Of a stretch of 64,000 bases of DNA, positions 21,265-34,000 are shown piece by piece. This DNA is from Cryptomeria japonica (taxonomy: Eukaryota; Streptophyta; Pinopsida; Cupressales; Cupressaceae). Below the pieces are notes generated by a model, which did not search any database, had not been told where the DNA came from, and saw nothing but the letters and a program-made list of their open reading frames with translations. The DNA is taken from the NCBI RefSeq assembly GCF_030272615.1, contig NC_081406.1, forward strand, positions 240,920,422 to 240,984,421. The letters are read 5' to 3'. Position numbers and translations under genes: made by a program. Position 1 is the first letter of the stretch. The number at the start of each line of letters is the position of its first letter.

Positions 21265-23974
21265 TCAAATGCCACTCTGGCCAGATGCTGTACCACCACC
21301 TCCATCTCCACCTGCTCTCCCACTGGTGCCCACACCACCTGATCCATCTCTCCATGGAGGCCTCATCAAACCACCACTCCCTCCTACATCCCCTGATCTC
21401 TCCCTCCTCAAAGGACCCATCACACCCCCACTGCTCTGCACCCTCTGCGATCGCTCTGACCTAGCCTGCCGCATCTGAGAATAGCTAAGAGCTCGCTGAC
21501 TAATTGGCACAACCTACTCATATAAACCCCGCCAGTAGTCTATCTCCGCCTGTGCTCGTCACATCTCCCTCATCACCTCCCCCATAGGCCCCTGTGCTCC
21601 TACTCCGACCCGGACTCTCTCCTGTAGCTCTGCCAATCTCTCCACTGCACTATCCCTCTCCTGTAGTACCACTGCCAGCTCTGACTCCCATGCAAATAGC
21701 TGCACATCCCTAGCTACCACTTCCGCCTCCAAATCCTCTATCCAGGTCTGCAAGCGTACTATCATGTGATCCTGCAGATCTCCAGTAGCTCCCTCCCCAG
21801 TATCCATTGCCGCCTCACCTGCACCACCCTCTCCAATAGTCCCCTCCCCTCTATCCATCGGGATCTCTCTCTCCATCCCCTTCCCACTCAGCTGAACTCC
21901 TCCCGGTATCAATGGCCCTTGTGATATCTGCAGAGGCAGTCCACCTCTCCCTCTCTGTTGACTCCGCATCCCTAACCCACCACCTCCTCCATCTCCTCCA
22001 CCACCTCCTCCACCTCCTCCTCCATCTCCTCCATCTCCTCCACCTGCCTTGAGTCCTTGACCTCCTACCCTCCTCCGTCTTCGTCCCTTCTCATCCTCAA
22101 AAGCTGGGATCGGCTCTGCTGGATCCGATATTCGTGGGATTAGGTGCGCTACCCGGTACTGCGTATACTCATCTGTCACCCCTGCATCAACGACCCTCGG
22201 TCGTATGTCCCATGGTCTCGCCTGCAGTGTCCAAAACTCTGCCAGTGCTTGATCATACGGTAGCACTGGACCCCATGCATACCTCTCCCAAATAACTCGA
22301 GATACTCTCCTGATCCACTAGGCAGTCCCAGCTGCCACCTAAAGTGTCTCAACACTCACTCGGGCACCTATCTCTCCACATGGTATGCAGTCCTCCCAAT
22401 GAGGAATCGAGTCATAAAAACGTACGGCAGTGCCTCTACGTCATCATCCCATGGCTCACACTCCAAGTATGGCCACCATATAACTGCATCCAGATCATCT
22501 AATGCCCGTTGCCACCACTCTAACTTCCTCAAGTGGGGCTGACTCATCATGCCGCTATACATGAACATGTACGGCTGATCCACTGCGTGGAATCTTAGAC
22601 TCACTGGTCGAGTCACTGGTAGATGCTACCAGGCCCAAATATGCAGCAACGTCATGCCCACTACTAAGGAACCCCTCCCCCGGTAAACCACCTCATGGAG
22701 CTCTTGGTACATGTGCGCCAGCACGCACGACCCCCATGCAAATCAGGTCCCCTCAGTCATCATCATCTTGATAACCTGTCCCCATCCGATGGCCAAACCA
22801 TGTGATCGCCTGTCTGGACAAAGAAGTCCTCCCACAATACTTGACAAAACTGTTGGTAAAGGCTCATATAATGTCGCTATATCCTCCCAAGCAACAGAGC
22901 CATCATCAATAAACACATCCTCATAAAAAAACCTCTGCACTGCAAGAGTCCCCTAGGATCTATCATATGTGACCAGCTCCCCCCAAATCGGAATCCGTAG
23001 GATGCGCCACACATCCTCTAAGGTCACTGTCATCTCCCCCTGTGCCAAATGGAAGGTGCACGTCTCACTGTGCCACTGCTCTGCTAGTGCTGTGATCAAT
23101 TCGTGACTCATACGAATCACGGACATGTGCATCACCTCATATAGATCAGTCGTGACAATGCAGTCTATCTCCGCTTGTGTCAATCGATCCCGCAACCCCT
23201 ATGTCGCAGGATGTCACTCACGTAACTGCAACATGCGCAACTCCTCCTACACATGGACATTCATCAATCACCATCAGTTGTTTTGTTTTCAAACTTTGTT
23301 AAGTTTAAACCTAGACTATTAACAGATACTTTGATCAAGTATCTTCGGGTCTCAACAGGTAAGCAATCATGGCCACCTAGACTTCAACAGACATTTATCC
23401 TAACAAATGCCCTAAGTCTCATCAGGCTGCTATGGTTCAAAACAACTCCCACTTCACCTCGCCATCCATCGATCATTGGCATCAAGAGATTTTCTTCATC
23501 CAAACTGGGGCATCTCTTTATTCTAAGATAAAAGCACTATTATACCAACAAAAGTGCTAGTTTCCCAACAATAGCACTACAACCCTAACAAAGGCGCTCA
23601 ATTAGCTATTCCATAGTGCTCAAACAACTACATAGTAGCGCTAATAAAGTTCCATAGCGCTCAAACATGCCCTGAATAGCGCTTATTAATCAAAAGCGCT
23701 CAAACTTGCCTACAATAGTGCTATAACAAAACAAACGCACTCAAAGAATGGGGCAATAGCACCATTGCGGCGCAGTAGCGCTAGTTCATGGAGCAAAAGC
23801 GCCAAAACTGTAGTTCCAGCGCTCTTGCTCCGACTTGACTTGGACTTGACTAAAAACCTATCAAAAATGCATAAAAAATAAAATTTTGAATTTGCGTACC
23901 GCTGTTCCATAGTCGTCTGGGCGCTGGAACCGTCGAACTTGCTCAAATCTATGCTCGGTGATCGGTATCGGCAT
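21265..23974 (-). pseudogene. Element A antisense gene: PMD protein, decayed
   Basis: Exon 1 is modelled at 23974-23900 (25 codons from ATG, donor GCG/GTACGC) and exon 2 from 23246 (acceptor GTGTAG/GAG), phase 0 as in element B. The PMD signature is at about 23090-22975: TCTFHLAQGEMTVTLEDVWR then ILRIPIWG. Downstream, segments at 22940-22743 and 22616-22368 stay in one frame separated by stops. The frame then shifts near 22300 into a region with a Gly-rich run (about 22055-21965), a coiled coil (about 21770-21600) and a Gly/Ser/Arg-rich tail ending at 21265. At least six in-frame stops are present, including TGA and TAG in exon 2 before the PMD. It is clearly homologous to the element B gene but older and non-functional. 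Confidence 0.7.
23530..23830. repeat. Array of degenerate AGCGCT palindromes in the antisense-gene intron of element A
   Basis: About fifteen units of the form ATAGCGCTCAAAC spaced roughly 15-25 bp apart. Six have exact AGCGCT; the others have variants such as AGTGCT or AGCACT. The array lies inside the predicted intron 23899-23247. Element B has a different GC palindrome array at the corresponding intron. Confidence 0.75.
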
Positions 23975-24070
23975 CCTGACTACTGCTCGCTCCTCCAAAA
24001 TGTCCCTATTAGAGCTCTGATTTCCAACTAGTCGCGGTCACAAATGATCCTGTTTTCATCCCTTTCACCC

Positions 24071-24078
24071 CATTTATA
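24071..24078 (-). promoter_or_regulatory. TATA box candidate for the element A antisense gene
   Basis: On the minus strand TATAAATG, preceded by GGCGAAGGG, lies about 97 bp upstream of the exon 1 ATG at 23974, a normal plant promoter distance. It supports transcription of the antisense gene independent of the LTR. Confidence 0.5.
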
Positions 24079-24375
24079 CCCTTCGCCGTCACCATAACTT
24101 CTTTTCACTCACCGCCGTGGTCCCTGTGAACTTCCCGAGCCCCCCATTTCTCCATTTTACCCCTGATTTCTTCTATTTTTCACCCGTAAGGCTAACTCCT
24201 TCTCTTCTACCACCCTGCCAATTTTCATTCTTTTTCGAGAGATCGCCCAATTTTTCAAAAATTTTCAGCCCATCTTTCGAGGGGGCATACCACCCATTAA
24301 ATTTACATTTTATGGGGCATTTTCTTCACACCAGTTTTTCTTTCTTTGAAACGACGCTATAAACCGCACCGTCTC

Positions 24376-24388
24376 AAAGAGGGGCAAA
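24376..24388 (+). other. Polypurine tract of element A
   Basis: AAAGAGGGGCAAA abuts TGTAATCACA, the start of the 3' LTR. It has the same position and a similar sequence to the element B tract. Confidence 0.75.
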
Positions 24389-25776
24389 TGTAATCACACA
24401 AATCTGTCCAGCTTAATTAAATAAATATTCGCTATTTATTTGATTAAAAATCCACTAGCCATCAGTTAATTAAATTAATATTTAATTAATTCATCTCCAA
24501 ACATTCTTCTATTAATTAAATAAATTATTCAATTTATTTTAATTAATTCATTAAATCAAATTCCAATCAATTAAATAAATAAAATCTATTTATTTAATTA
24601 AATCCCCCTATTCCTCTTTTAAATAAATTAAATAAAAATATTTATTTAAATCATTATCCTCCCCCCCACTTGCATTTTCCTACAAATGCAACTTGCACAC
24701 ATTTATTGAAATAAATTAATTTATTTTTAATAAAATCTTATTTTCTCTCACCCACCAAATCCACTTGCAAAATCTAATCTCCTTCTAGATTCTTCTAATC
24801 CCTTCCTAATTAGCCTAATCCATCCCCTAATTATTGTCACATTCCTAAGCAAAATGGAATCACTTCTCAAAGACTCCAAAGTCTTTGAAAAGCATTTAAT
24901 GCTTTGTGTGTTCAACAAATTAACCCCCAAAGTCTTCCAAGACCACTAATGGCTCTTACATGACCATTTATGATTCTTACATAACCATTTATGGTTACTT
25001 CAAACTTGTCCCCCCAAACATTTATTGTTTTGACCATATTCATCCATTTCACATTTGCACAAGAGTTTATCCATTGGATAAAAGTTTTATTCTTTGAATA
25101 AAGAGTTTATTCATTCAACCAACCTTGACTTTAACTCCCAAAGTCATATCAGACATTTAATGCTTATTCTCCCCCCTCTCAACCAATCTCACATTGACAT
25201 TTGTCATCTTGGGATTGGGTTGAAAGCCCTCACATGGATTTGAAATCATTCAATTCTAACCCTTGTTGAGATTACTCAATCTCAACCATCCTTTGCTCTA
25301 TTTTTCCTATAAATAGAGCCCATTTCTTCATAATCCAGATCCTGAAAACTTGTATGCATTTGAGCTATAGGCATTTTAAGAGAGCATTTTAGCATAATTA
25401 ACTAATATCTTGTCATTTTGGATAAAATCAATCATTTTAGTATCAATAGCTTAATATTAGCTTCTTTATTATCATTTAGAGCAATATTTCAATCTCAATC
25501 CTCCATAAGCATCCATAGTGCAAAAAGCTACAGAGAGCTACACTATTTTGGAACTTGGAGAGGAGAGGAACAAGGGAGAAGGAGCTAAGAGCATGCTAAG
25601 AGGCATTTGAAGATGCCTCATTATCTTTATTTCATTAGTTAGATATATTAGCATGATTTTAGTGTCTCTCTTGATATGTCTGTTTAGATTAGTCTTTGAT
25701 TAAATAACACTAACGATTTCTTGTGTGTTTTGTGTTGTTTCTCTTAGACTAACCTTGTCCACTTTGTAGGGCATCA
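24389..25776 (+). repeat. Element A 3' LTR
   Basis: It starts TGTAATCACA right after the polypurine tract. The first 350 bp are very AT-rich with recurring TTAATTAAATAAA, and a TATA box lies at 25309-25316. The right end is placed at the CA of GGGCATCA because sequence from 25778 matches 48635 onward. A CA at 25772-25773 is an alternative end. The partner 5' LTR is outside the window. Confidence 0.7.
25309..25316 (+). promoter_or_regulatory. TATA box of element A LTR
   Basis: TATAAATA followed by GAGCCCATTTC is a canonical plant TATA context, about 920 bp into the LTR. Confidence 0.6.
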
Positions 25777-25889
25777 ATTTTATTTCATGTTTAAAATAGT
25801 TTTTAGTTTTTAAATATTGCAAAAAACATGAATAATAAAAACCCCAGGAAAAAAACAAAAAACATGAATAGTATTTAAACCATAGGAAA

Positions 25890-26085
25890 AAAATAGAAAA
25901 CAAAAATGTAAACGAACAATAAACATTAGACACAAAAAATAGAAAATAAACCCTGAACAAAAAAATGAACACTAAACCCTAAATAGAAAAAAATGAACGA
26001 TAAACCATAGAAAATAAATGAACAACAAACCCTAAAAAATTAACAAACAATAAACCCTAGATGAAAATCAACAATAAACCCCCTT
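25890..26085 (+). repeat. Degenerate AACAATAAACCCTAGA-type minisatellite
   Basis: Roughly 20-30 bp units built on GAACAATAAACCCTA and AAAATGAAC recur about eight times. A related array is at 48725-48860 in unit 2, so it belongs to the transposon. The short minus-strand ORF across it is an artefact. Confidence 0.6.
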
Positions 26086-26127
26086 CTCTCTCGCACACAC
26101 ACATACACATTACCATCTTTTTCATTA

Positions 26128-26130
<3 letters not shown>

Positions 26131-26177
<47 letters not shown>
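26131..26177. repeat. (TC)n microsatellite
   Basis: An uninterrupted TC run of 47 bases, followed to about 26370 by interrupted CT- and CA-rich tracts. It is absent at the matching place in unit 2. Confidence 0.95.
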
Positions 26178-26179
<2 letters not shown>

Positions 26180-26887
26180 TTCTCATTATCCACTCTCTTT
26201 CTCCCACACACACATTATCCCCCCTCTCTCTCTCTCACACACACACAGATTACCCCCCTCTCTTTCTTTCACATGTTACGCTCTCTTTATCATTACCTAC
26301 TCTCTATCTCTCAAATTATCTATTCTCTCTCTAACTCGTTGTATCTCGAATTACCTACTCTCTCTTTCTCTCTCTATTTTAATCATGCATAAAAGCCTAA
26401 ATGTTTAAATTTATATTTCTAAATGTTGTATTTAATTATAAGATGCTTTTGTAAAAGTTAGATGTTTAATTTATGTTTAAATTGAACTTTAAAATGATAA
26501 TGAATATGAATGTGTTTTTTTGTGTGTGTGAATAATAGGGTTCTTAAATTTGATAATACTCTAACTATCACTATTAATCCTCACTACTTCCTAACTTAGC
26601 CCAATCATGAAAGAGGATATCAATATCCTCAAAATAATATTTAACATATGTAATTCTAAACTCCTCAAACAAGGATAATATATTCAAAAGATATGAATCC
26701 CAAGTGGTCATGTTTAGAAGGTGATTAATGCCATGTAGACTAAATCAATTGGGTTTATGGAATTGGTGATAATAATCTAAAATGTTAAAAAAACATTTAA
26801 GATGGATCTTAGGTCTTGATAGGATGAGTACTTGAAGAATGAGACAAGCCTCTAAATTGTCAAAACATGAAACACCTATGATAAAAT

Positions 26888-28434
26888 AAATTTCCTCTTA
26901 AGAATCACCATCGAAGGGTATGTGATCTTCATCTACAAAGGGAATGAAACAATCTACAATAGGATGCTCTAGGAATGGAGAGATATGAGGGTCTCCATGG
27001 ATCTCCTAAAGTCTATTCCAAAGTGTGTGGGGGAAATCAATATCCAATGCAATACACATAGAATCATGATCTTGATACTAGATCAAATCACTCCTACATG
27101 GTCAATGATGTTACACCAAGATTATATAATTTCTAGTGTTTCTAGTTTAGGTATGACTCCATACATAAAAAGAAAATGATTACACCACCTAAAACTTATC
27201 AAGATACCATTTTACAAAAGAATCATAGTTAGACCTTTCTAATTTTACCACAAATGGATGAATAGAGAAACCTATGATACCTCCTCAAATAAAAACTTAA
27301 AAGATCAATAAAATCAATACATATATAAAACATATCAAACAAATTCATCTCATGTATGACGGTTATTTTCAAGTGTCAAGATGTCCAAGTAAATGACTAG
27401 AATGTGAAATCACAAAAAATAAAATATAAAATACGAGGGAATATTCTAGAAAATAATTGTGTGATCTATGAAGATTTATGAACCACCTTTTCAATGCCAC
27501 ATGAAGCATGAAAAAATATGCCCTCTATCAAAAGTTACGAGGCTTTAAATTTACACAGCTTCATTTAAGTTAAGAGGACAATAAATCACACTAGTGGTAG
27601 ATTTAATAAAAATAAGAATCAAATATAGATCAGTATTGGAATCACATTTTGTGGGTTGCGATTTTGAACAAGAAAATACCCATATAAAATTGAATATAAA
27701 AAAAATACAGTTTTTTTTTGTTTTAACTCCTCCAAGAGTAGAGAACCTACTATTTATTCAAGCTTCAACTTAGTGTAGTACTACTAGTTGCAATCACTAA
27801 ATAATCCAATGATTCTAGAAAAGAACACAACAAAGTAGTACATGTATTGGCAAGTTCATAGATATAACTTATGACTTTAATAAATTTAGTTAATTTAACC
27901 AAAAGAGAGTAGTTGAATCGAATACTATCAAGTTGAAAATATAAAGTGGTAGCCTAATTGACGATAATGGTTAAATATTGCAAGGGTACTAAAATGTAAT
28001 TCCATGGAAGTTACCTTCATTATCTTAATCAATGGAGTCATTTATTTGTTATCTATTCTCTCTCTCTCATGATTATTTTTGTGATTTTGATGGAACTTAT
28101 ACTAATTCATCTTTAGATGTTAAAAAGTATTGTTTGAGTTGCATGGGCATTATGATGTTTTATTTTGTAGAATATTTCTTATACTTTGATATAAGTGGAT
28201 AATATTTATTAAATGATGCATATTATTACCCACCTATTAATAATATTATAGATCTATGCGAGTTTCCTTTTATTATATTTAAGTTGCTAAATTGTATTTA
28301 ATTATAAGTTTTTTTGGAAGGTGAAATGTAAATTAAATAGTTTGTAATTGTAAATTTTCATGTTTGTAATTGTAACTATAAATTTTCATGTTAGTAATTG
28401 TAATTGTAAATTTTCATGTTTGTATATATATGCA
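26888..28434. other. Unit 1 stretch upstream of the plus-strand gene
   Basis: The first 550 bp match 50369-50890 closely and include a 64-codon ORF (26985-27179) kept in both copies but with no recognisable features. The rest is AT-rich. No further gene is supported. It could contain the promoter and an untranslated first exon of the plus-strand gene. Confidence 0.5.
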
Positions 28435-30563
28435 GATTATTTTCACATAATGGATGAGTTTGAGATAGATAAGCTATTAGGTCTAGCACCACCTCCACCT
28501 CCACCCCCTCCACCTCCACCTCCACCTCCACCTCCACCTCCACCCGATCAGTTGAGACAAACAATTAGGACAAATATTGATTCTTTGATTAGAGATATTC
28601 ATACTATTAGGCGTGAGCCTCATCCACCTCCGTAGTTGTTATGCCTTGCAGATAGTATGCAAGGCATTGTATAGTCTATGCAGGCATTAGATAGTGAGCT
28701 AGATAGCTATCGTATTTGGCATGAGGGATTGCGTGCATTTTACGCTAATGGCCTCACATACAAACAAGTTAATGAATTAAAAATAACAAAAATGGATTTG
28801 AAAAAATATTTTATGAACCCTAAGGCAGGTGAAGAGATAGATCCAAAGAAGCCACGGATCTCTATTCGATGGTGTAGGCACCCGGACATTGCTAGACACT
28901 TTTTGGAGTGGCACTCCAATCATGAGGTCCCGATGTATTTTTTGAAGAAATTATGGGCCGAATTTGAATTGGGCAAAAAACCCAATTACTTTGATATTAG
29001 ATCATTTCAAGGGGTTGGGAGAGGCATGCCCCAGGATAGACAAGGAGAAAAATTGAGCGACAGGGTTAGAAACTATGTGCATGATGATCCATTAGTTCCT
29101 CTTCCATCACCAGTTCTTCCAACACCTGTCCATCATCGAGCAGTAGATTCTGCTCTAGGTTCATTGAGTGCCCTGTCGAGCAATTTGGTACAGCAGTTGC
29201 GCGAGGTGAGGGTTGTCCCCAGCTTAGCACATGTTTGTACGAGTTGTGATGTATGTATGGGTCCACCAAGTGAGGCTTCCCCTAGAGGAGATGGTGATTT
29301 TGATGATGTTGATGCTGCCCATGGTGGTTATGATAATGTCAAGGAGGTTGCACATGTTGATGCTGTCTCTTCATATGTTGATCTCCTGTGGGCAGACGAC
29401 GATCAGCCTATAGAGGTACAAATTTATTTATATAATTTATAGTGCAATATTAAATTCCTTATATATACACATATGAACCATAACATGAGTCAATTTTTTC
29501 TGAATAGAGGATGGATCATACCACGCCATTGAGGAACTGACATCATGTTACCTCAATACCTAGATATGTTGGTGCCCCATTTATGGTATGCAATTTCACC
29601 TAGATACATTGTATTGATATGTACATTTAAAATAAACAATAATTTTTTTAATGTAATGATGTGTATGATATGTTTTTTCAATTTTGTAGGGTGCTTCATG
29701 TAGCACTGAGGTGGGTAGTTCTTCATGTGACCTGTGGACCACTGAGGCTCAGCCTCATATACCACTAGTATGTTTTTCATCCATTAATTTGAAGTGTTTA
29801 TGTGCCTACTAATTTATTTAAAACTTTGATTCATGTTCGTTATTTTTGCAATTGTAGGCTTCTGGATTGTTTGATGGTGCATCACATGTATGCCTTCGAC
29901 CATCAGTTACTTTGCCTGCATCACATGTATGCTTTTATGTGATAATCTTATAGTCTATATATATACTTTATAATTTATGTATATATACAAGTTTGATTCA
30001 TGCTTTATATATGTTGTTCAGGTCGATACCACTGCTAGTATTGGTATGACTATGGGATTGAGCCAGATGCAACCATCCACATTATCATTTGAGGTGATGA
30101 TTAGAAAAATAATTTCTAATTTGTTTATACTGTGTACCTGGCTTTTATAGGGATTATCAAAATTGGTGTATAATGTTTTTTTTTGCAGGACTTGACAACG
30201 ACAAATTTTCTTGTTCATGATAGTGGACCTCCACATACCAGTGAGGGCATTGTAGAGCACAGTCGTATGGTAATTTATTTTAAATTTTTATTATTTAATT
30301 ACTTTATAAGTGAATTATGTAAGTAACTTCTTTTCATGTTAAATCTTCTTCTCATGTAAAATATTTTAATAATGTACACCTGAGGGTGCAGACACTGATA
30401 CTGCATAGGAGAGTGGAGTTACTAATACTGCATAGGAGAGTGGAGACACTGATACTACATAGACACAAGATGGTGCATCTCAGGACCACGTGTAGCAGAA
30501 TGATTCATCTCAATCACCTTCACGTGGAGTGAAGAGGACTACAGATGAGATGCGGGTGAGTTC
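28435..30563 (+). pseudogene. Unit 1 plus-strand gene: proline-run protein of unknown function, multi-exon
   Basis: The first coding exon starts after a TATATGCAG acceptor, with ATG at 28450, and encodes FEIDKLLG, 19 prolines, then a conserved region (LTYKQVNELKITKMDLKKYF, NHEVPMYFLKKLWAEFEL, NYFDIRSFQGVGRG). It ends at a GAG/GTACAA donor near 29415. Short exons bounded by AG and GT follow near 29507-29586, 29690-29768, 29858-29889, 30022-30093 and 30190-30269, then repeats of about 27 bp encoding a TDTA-type motif near 30390-30470. Stops at 28633 and 28672 break exon 1; the first is CAG in unit 2. I do not recognise the family. A DNA-binding or accessory transposition role is a guess based only on its partner transposase. 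Confidence 0.6.
28487..28541 (+). repeat. CCACCT hexamer run encoding polyproline
   Basis: Codes for 19 consecutive prolines here but 8 in unit 2 (near 51400), so the run length changes between copies by repeat slippage. Confidence 0.9.
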
Positions 30564-31047
30564 TTAGATTGTATATTTTAGATCATGTCATGTTAATGTA
30601 TTATGGACTTTTTATGATGACACTTGTTATGTTTTCCTGGGACTTGTTATTATGTGATTATATATAGGACTCATTGTTATGTGATTATATATAAGACTTT
30701 TTATTATGTCATTTCCTTGCTATTATGATATCAAGTCGTGTTATGTGATTTGACACACTCTAGTGATTATATATGTGATACATTGTTTTGTTATTATGTT
30801 ATTTGGACTTGTTTTAATGTCATTTCCTTATTATTATTTTTTCAAGACTTGTTATTATGTCAGCAGGAATTGTTATGTGATTGTATAGAGGAATTTTTAT
30901 TTATGACTTTATATTTTAACATTGTGATTGATCATCTTATAATGCAACACTTTATAATTCAATAAAATAATTATCCCAATTTACAATAACATCCTATTCT
31001 TAAAACTTACAACAAGCAACACAAACTTACATGCATATAAATTTTAT

Positions 31048-34000
31048 TCAACCTAATGTACCATCTGCATCCTCTCTCTTCTACAATGCGTCTATGATTG
31101 CCTCATGCTCTTCTACTGAAAATGTCCACAATACCTTATTAGTAGGTCTACCTTTGTATCTTTCTAATTTGATGTTTGTTGCCACCACCAAATGAGAATA
31201 GTGTATAATCTTCTTTTCTGATTAGTAGTCTTCATAAGCTAGTAAACCATTCCTTCTTGTTAAGTATTTGCGTAGCCATGTACCAACTACCACAATAGAC
31301 CCAACTGGATACTGAAAACCATCATCATCTACTTGATCACATATCAACTTTTTCTTAGGTTCTACACATCTAGCTAGCCAATACTCAACCTGCTCATCAT
31401 TATCTTTAGGTGAAACAACAGCATACACATGTCCTAGAAAACAAATCTAAGTACATGTAGAAATAAAACTTGTTAGAATTTATAATTCAAATATGTAATC
31501 ATAAATTATATGACAATACATAAAAATATATAATTTAAAGTTATAAACAATAAATTGAGTTAAATTACCAGGTTGTATGAGGTCTGAAACACGACCATAA
31601 TCTTCTGATGCAAATGCATGATCAGGGTCTTCATTTCTTCTAACATCTTCATATTGTGTCTGAGTAGGTGTTAAGGATGTGTGTTACCATTCTTCGACCC
31701 ATTCTGTATTCTCGCATTCTTCCCATTCACCTGCAACACAAAATTGACAAAAACATGCAAGCTCTCTAGTCCATATAGTCCAAGTGTTAGAATTAGAACT
31801 CTTAAATGAATGTCATCTAGCTGACCCATTGATTGTATCACAATCATATCTTAGAAGGATATTCTCCTCTTTAACTAGCCAAAAGAAACATCTAATTGTA
31901 GAGTTCTAACTTGATCCTGTGGATAAATTTGCACTACACCAATCCATAATTGCACTTGCATTTTTAAATTTAGCCTTTTCCTCAAATTTGAGTTGCTCTC
32001 TGCAAAGGGCTCTCTTAACACATGCACCGACACCGTCATGTTCTCCTTTCCTGTGTCCAGCCTCAAAAAAACTCCACATGTGTTCAATATTAGTTTTCTT
32101 ATGAATCCTACTCAACCCATAAAACATTCTAGCATTCTTGAATTGCCCTGTGCAATTATCAGACCATATTAGATGTTGTGTCATCTGGATTTCTCTCCCT
32201 CAAATTTTGAAAAAAGGTCTTGAAGCAAAACTGGACAAACTCAAATGAGTGTAATTTATTATCACTCATATAGAAATGGCACTCTCTTAAAATATTGTGA
32301 TACTCTTATGTACTATCTGGTGCATGCCTATAGACAATATGGACAAAAATCGATACTTGCACTAAATTGTAGTATTGTGATTGAACCTCATCTTGTGGTG
32401 CAAGCGTGTAGTTCTCTGCAAAGTCAACAACCAAAAGTATACTACCAACAAGAAATGTATCCTTACATATTCGAAACTGACCATCAAGCCATCTAGCATT
32501 TTGAGTGTGTTTAACATATTTAGGTACGATATTACTCTTGAATTCATTCATAAATGTATGAACACTAACTTTTTCAGTGATTAGATCGCATCATTTTCCA
32601 ACCTTTCCATCCTTCAGTGGATACTCAACAGTTTTATATCTTTTAACATCAACTAATTGTCGTCCAAAATCATTTGAAATATTTTCATGCAAACATTCAT
32701 CCAACAATGCAAGATTGCCACATATATCACATACACCAGAAACACATGCATTGAAAAGAGAATTTTGTTCATTTAATGGGTTGCAAAACAAACTTGAAAT
32801 AAACTCCTTTATAGTTTCAGGTGGTATATTTATACCACATTCTTGGAACATTCCATTACTATGCATGGTAACACGTATATATCGAAATACATCATAATGG
32901 TAGTGAAATTGAACATGAGTTTTGCAACAACATGTGACTCTTTCCTTGTTAATTTGAACATACCAAGCTTTACACTTTTCAAAAGACCTTTGACAAATGC
33001 TAATAGTCAACACCTTATCATCCAAAAAAAATCAATACAATTCAGTTTGAGTCATGTCCAATAGGTGTTTTGGATTTGGATCACGAATTTTTGACCCAAC
33101 TCTTAATTTAACAACATCTCTAACATTAGGTGATACTCTTGTATTATCATGCCAAAAATTTTCAATCAAATTTTTGACTTCACCAGTAAGTTTCTTATCA
33201 AACCTTGGTAGTCTACCACTAAAAGTCCACAATTTGTTTGTCGGATCACTTTCAAAATTAACTCTTCTTTTTACAGCGCTTGACAAAGTTCTATGATGAA
33301 TATTAAGATATCCACTTATGTGACTCATTATTCTTTTATTAGAAGTTGTTTGGCTTACTAACTTTATTGTTATTGTCCATCGTGCTGCATTTTTTATCTT
33401 TAGAACGACGTTTCTTTCCAATTGTATCAAAGGTGCTAGCAACAGTCAACACAACTTGTTTTAAAGACTCGTCCTTCTTCTTGGGTTTGACATAAAAGCC
33501 TAACTTCTTCATCACTTTTTTCATTTTAGTCATTTTAATTAGTTATACCATTAATTGACATTGAAACCCAAATTTCTTATTATAAAAAAAATGTCTAAAT
33601 AATCTATTTTCATGTGTCCTAATCTATCTCCATGAAACCAAGCCAGGAAGGTTTTCTAGTACATCACTTTTAATTTCAAAATTTTCATTCATTTGATTAT
33701 CATTCAAACATGTTTCATTTTCAATTGGTGTTTCCATGTCTACATACACATTATTGGTTTTAGTTGCAAGTGGATTTTCAATTTCATTTGGAGTTTCAAA
33801 TTCGGTTTCAATTTCAGTTTCAAGTTGAGATCTAGTTTCATTTGGGGTTTCAATTTGGATTTCAATTTCAGTTTCAACCTGAGTTCTAATTTCATTTGGG
33901 GTTTGATTTTCAATTAGAATTTCATTTAATAAGTAACCCGCTTCTATTAAATCACCAATTTCTTCATGAGAATAAACATAGGGCTGTGAAGACATACATG

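Larger units (their letters stand above)
1..25776 (+). mobile_element. Element A: Ty3/gypsy (Tat-type) LTR retrotransposon, 5' truncated by window edge
   Basis: In order the element reads: end of Gag with a zinc-knuckle-like CDFHQGRGHKTSNC motif, protease, G-patch, nested element B (2637-15371), reverse transcriptase, RNase H, an archaeal-type second RNase H, integrase, a long 3' spacer holding an antisense PMD gene, a polypurine tract and one LTR. Two RNase H domains and extra 3' sequence are typical of the Tat clade of plant Ty3/gypsy. The reading frame is broken by at least five stop codons, so it cannot move on its own. The right end is set at 25776 because sequence from 25778 onward is shared with 48635 onward in the second DNA-transposon copy. 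The 5' LTR lies left of the window. Confidence 0.85.

Noticed and set aside
23530-23830. AGCGCT array as a satellite
   Set aside because: Spacing is irregular and the units are too diverged. It is confined to one intron-like stretch, so I list it as a palindrome array instead.
26061-26408. 115-residue Ser/Leu ORF
   Set aside because: Translation of the TC microsatellite and neighbouring CT/CA tracts.
33693-33917. Phe/Asn-rich plus-strand ORF (also 57382-57606)
   Set aside because: Shadow of the Glu/Thr-rich repeats of the transposase gene on the other strand.
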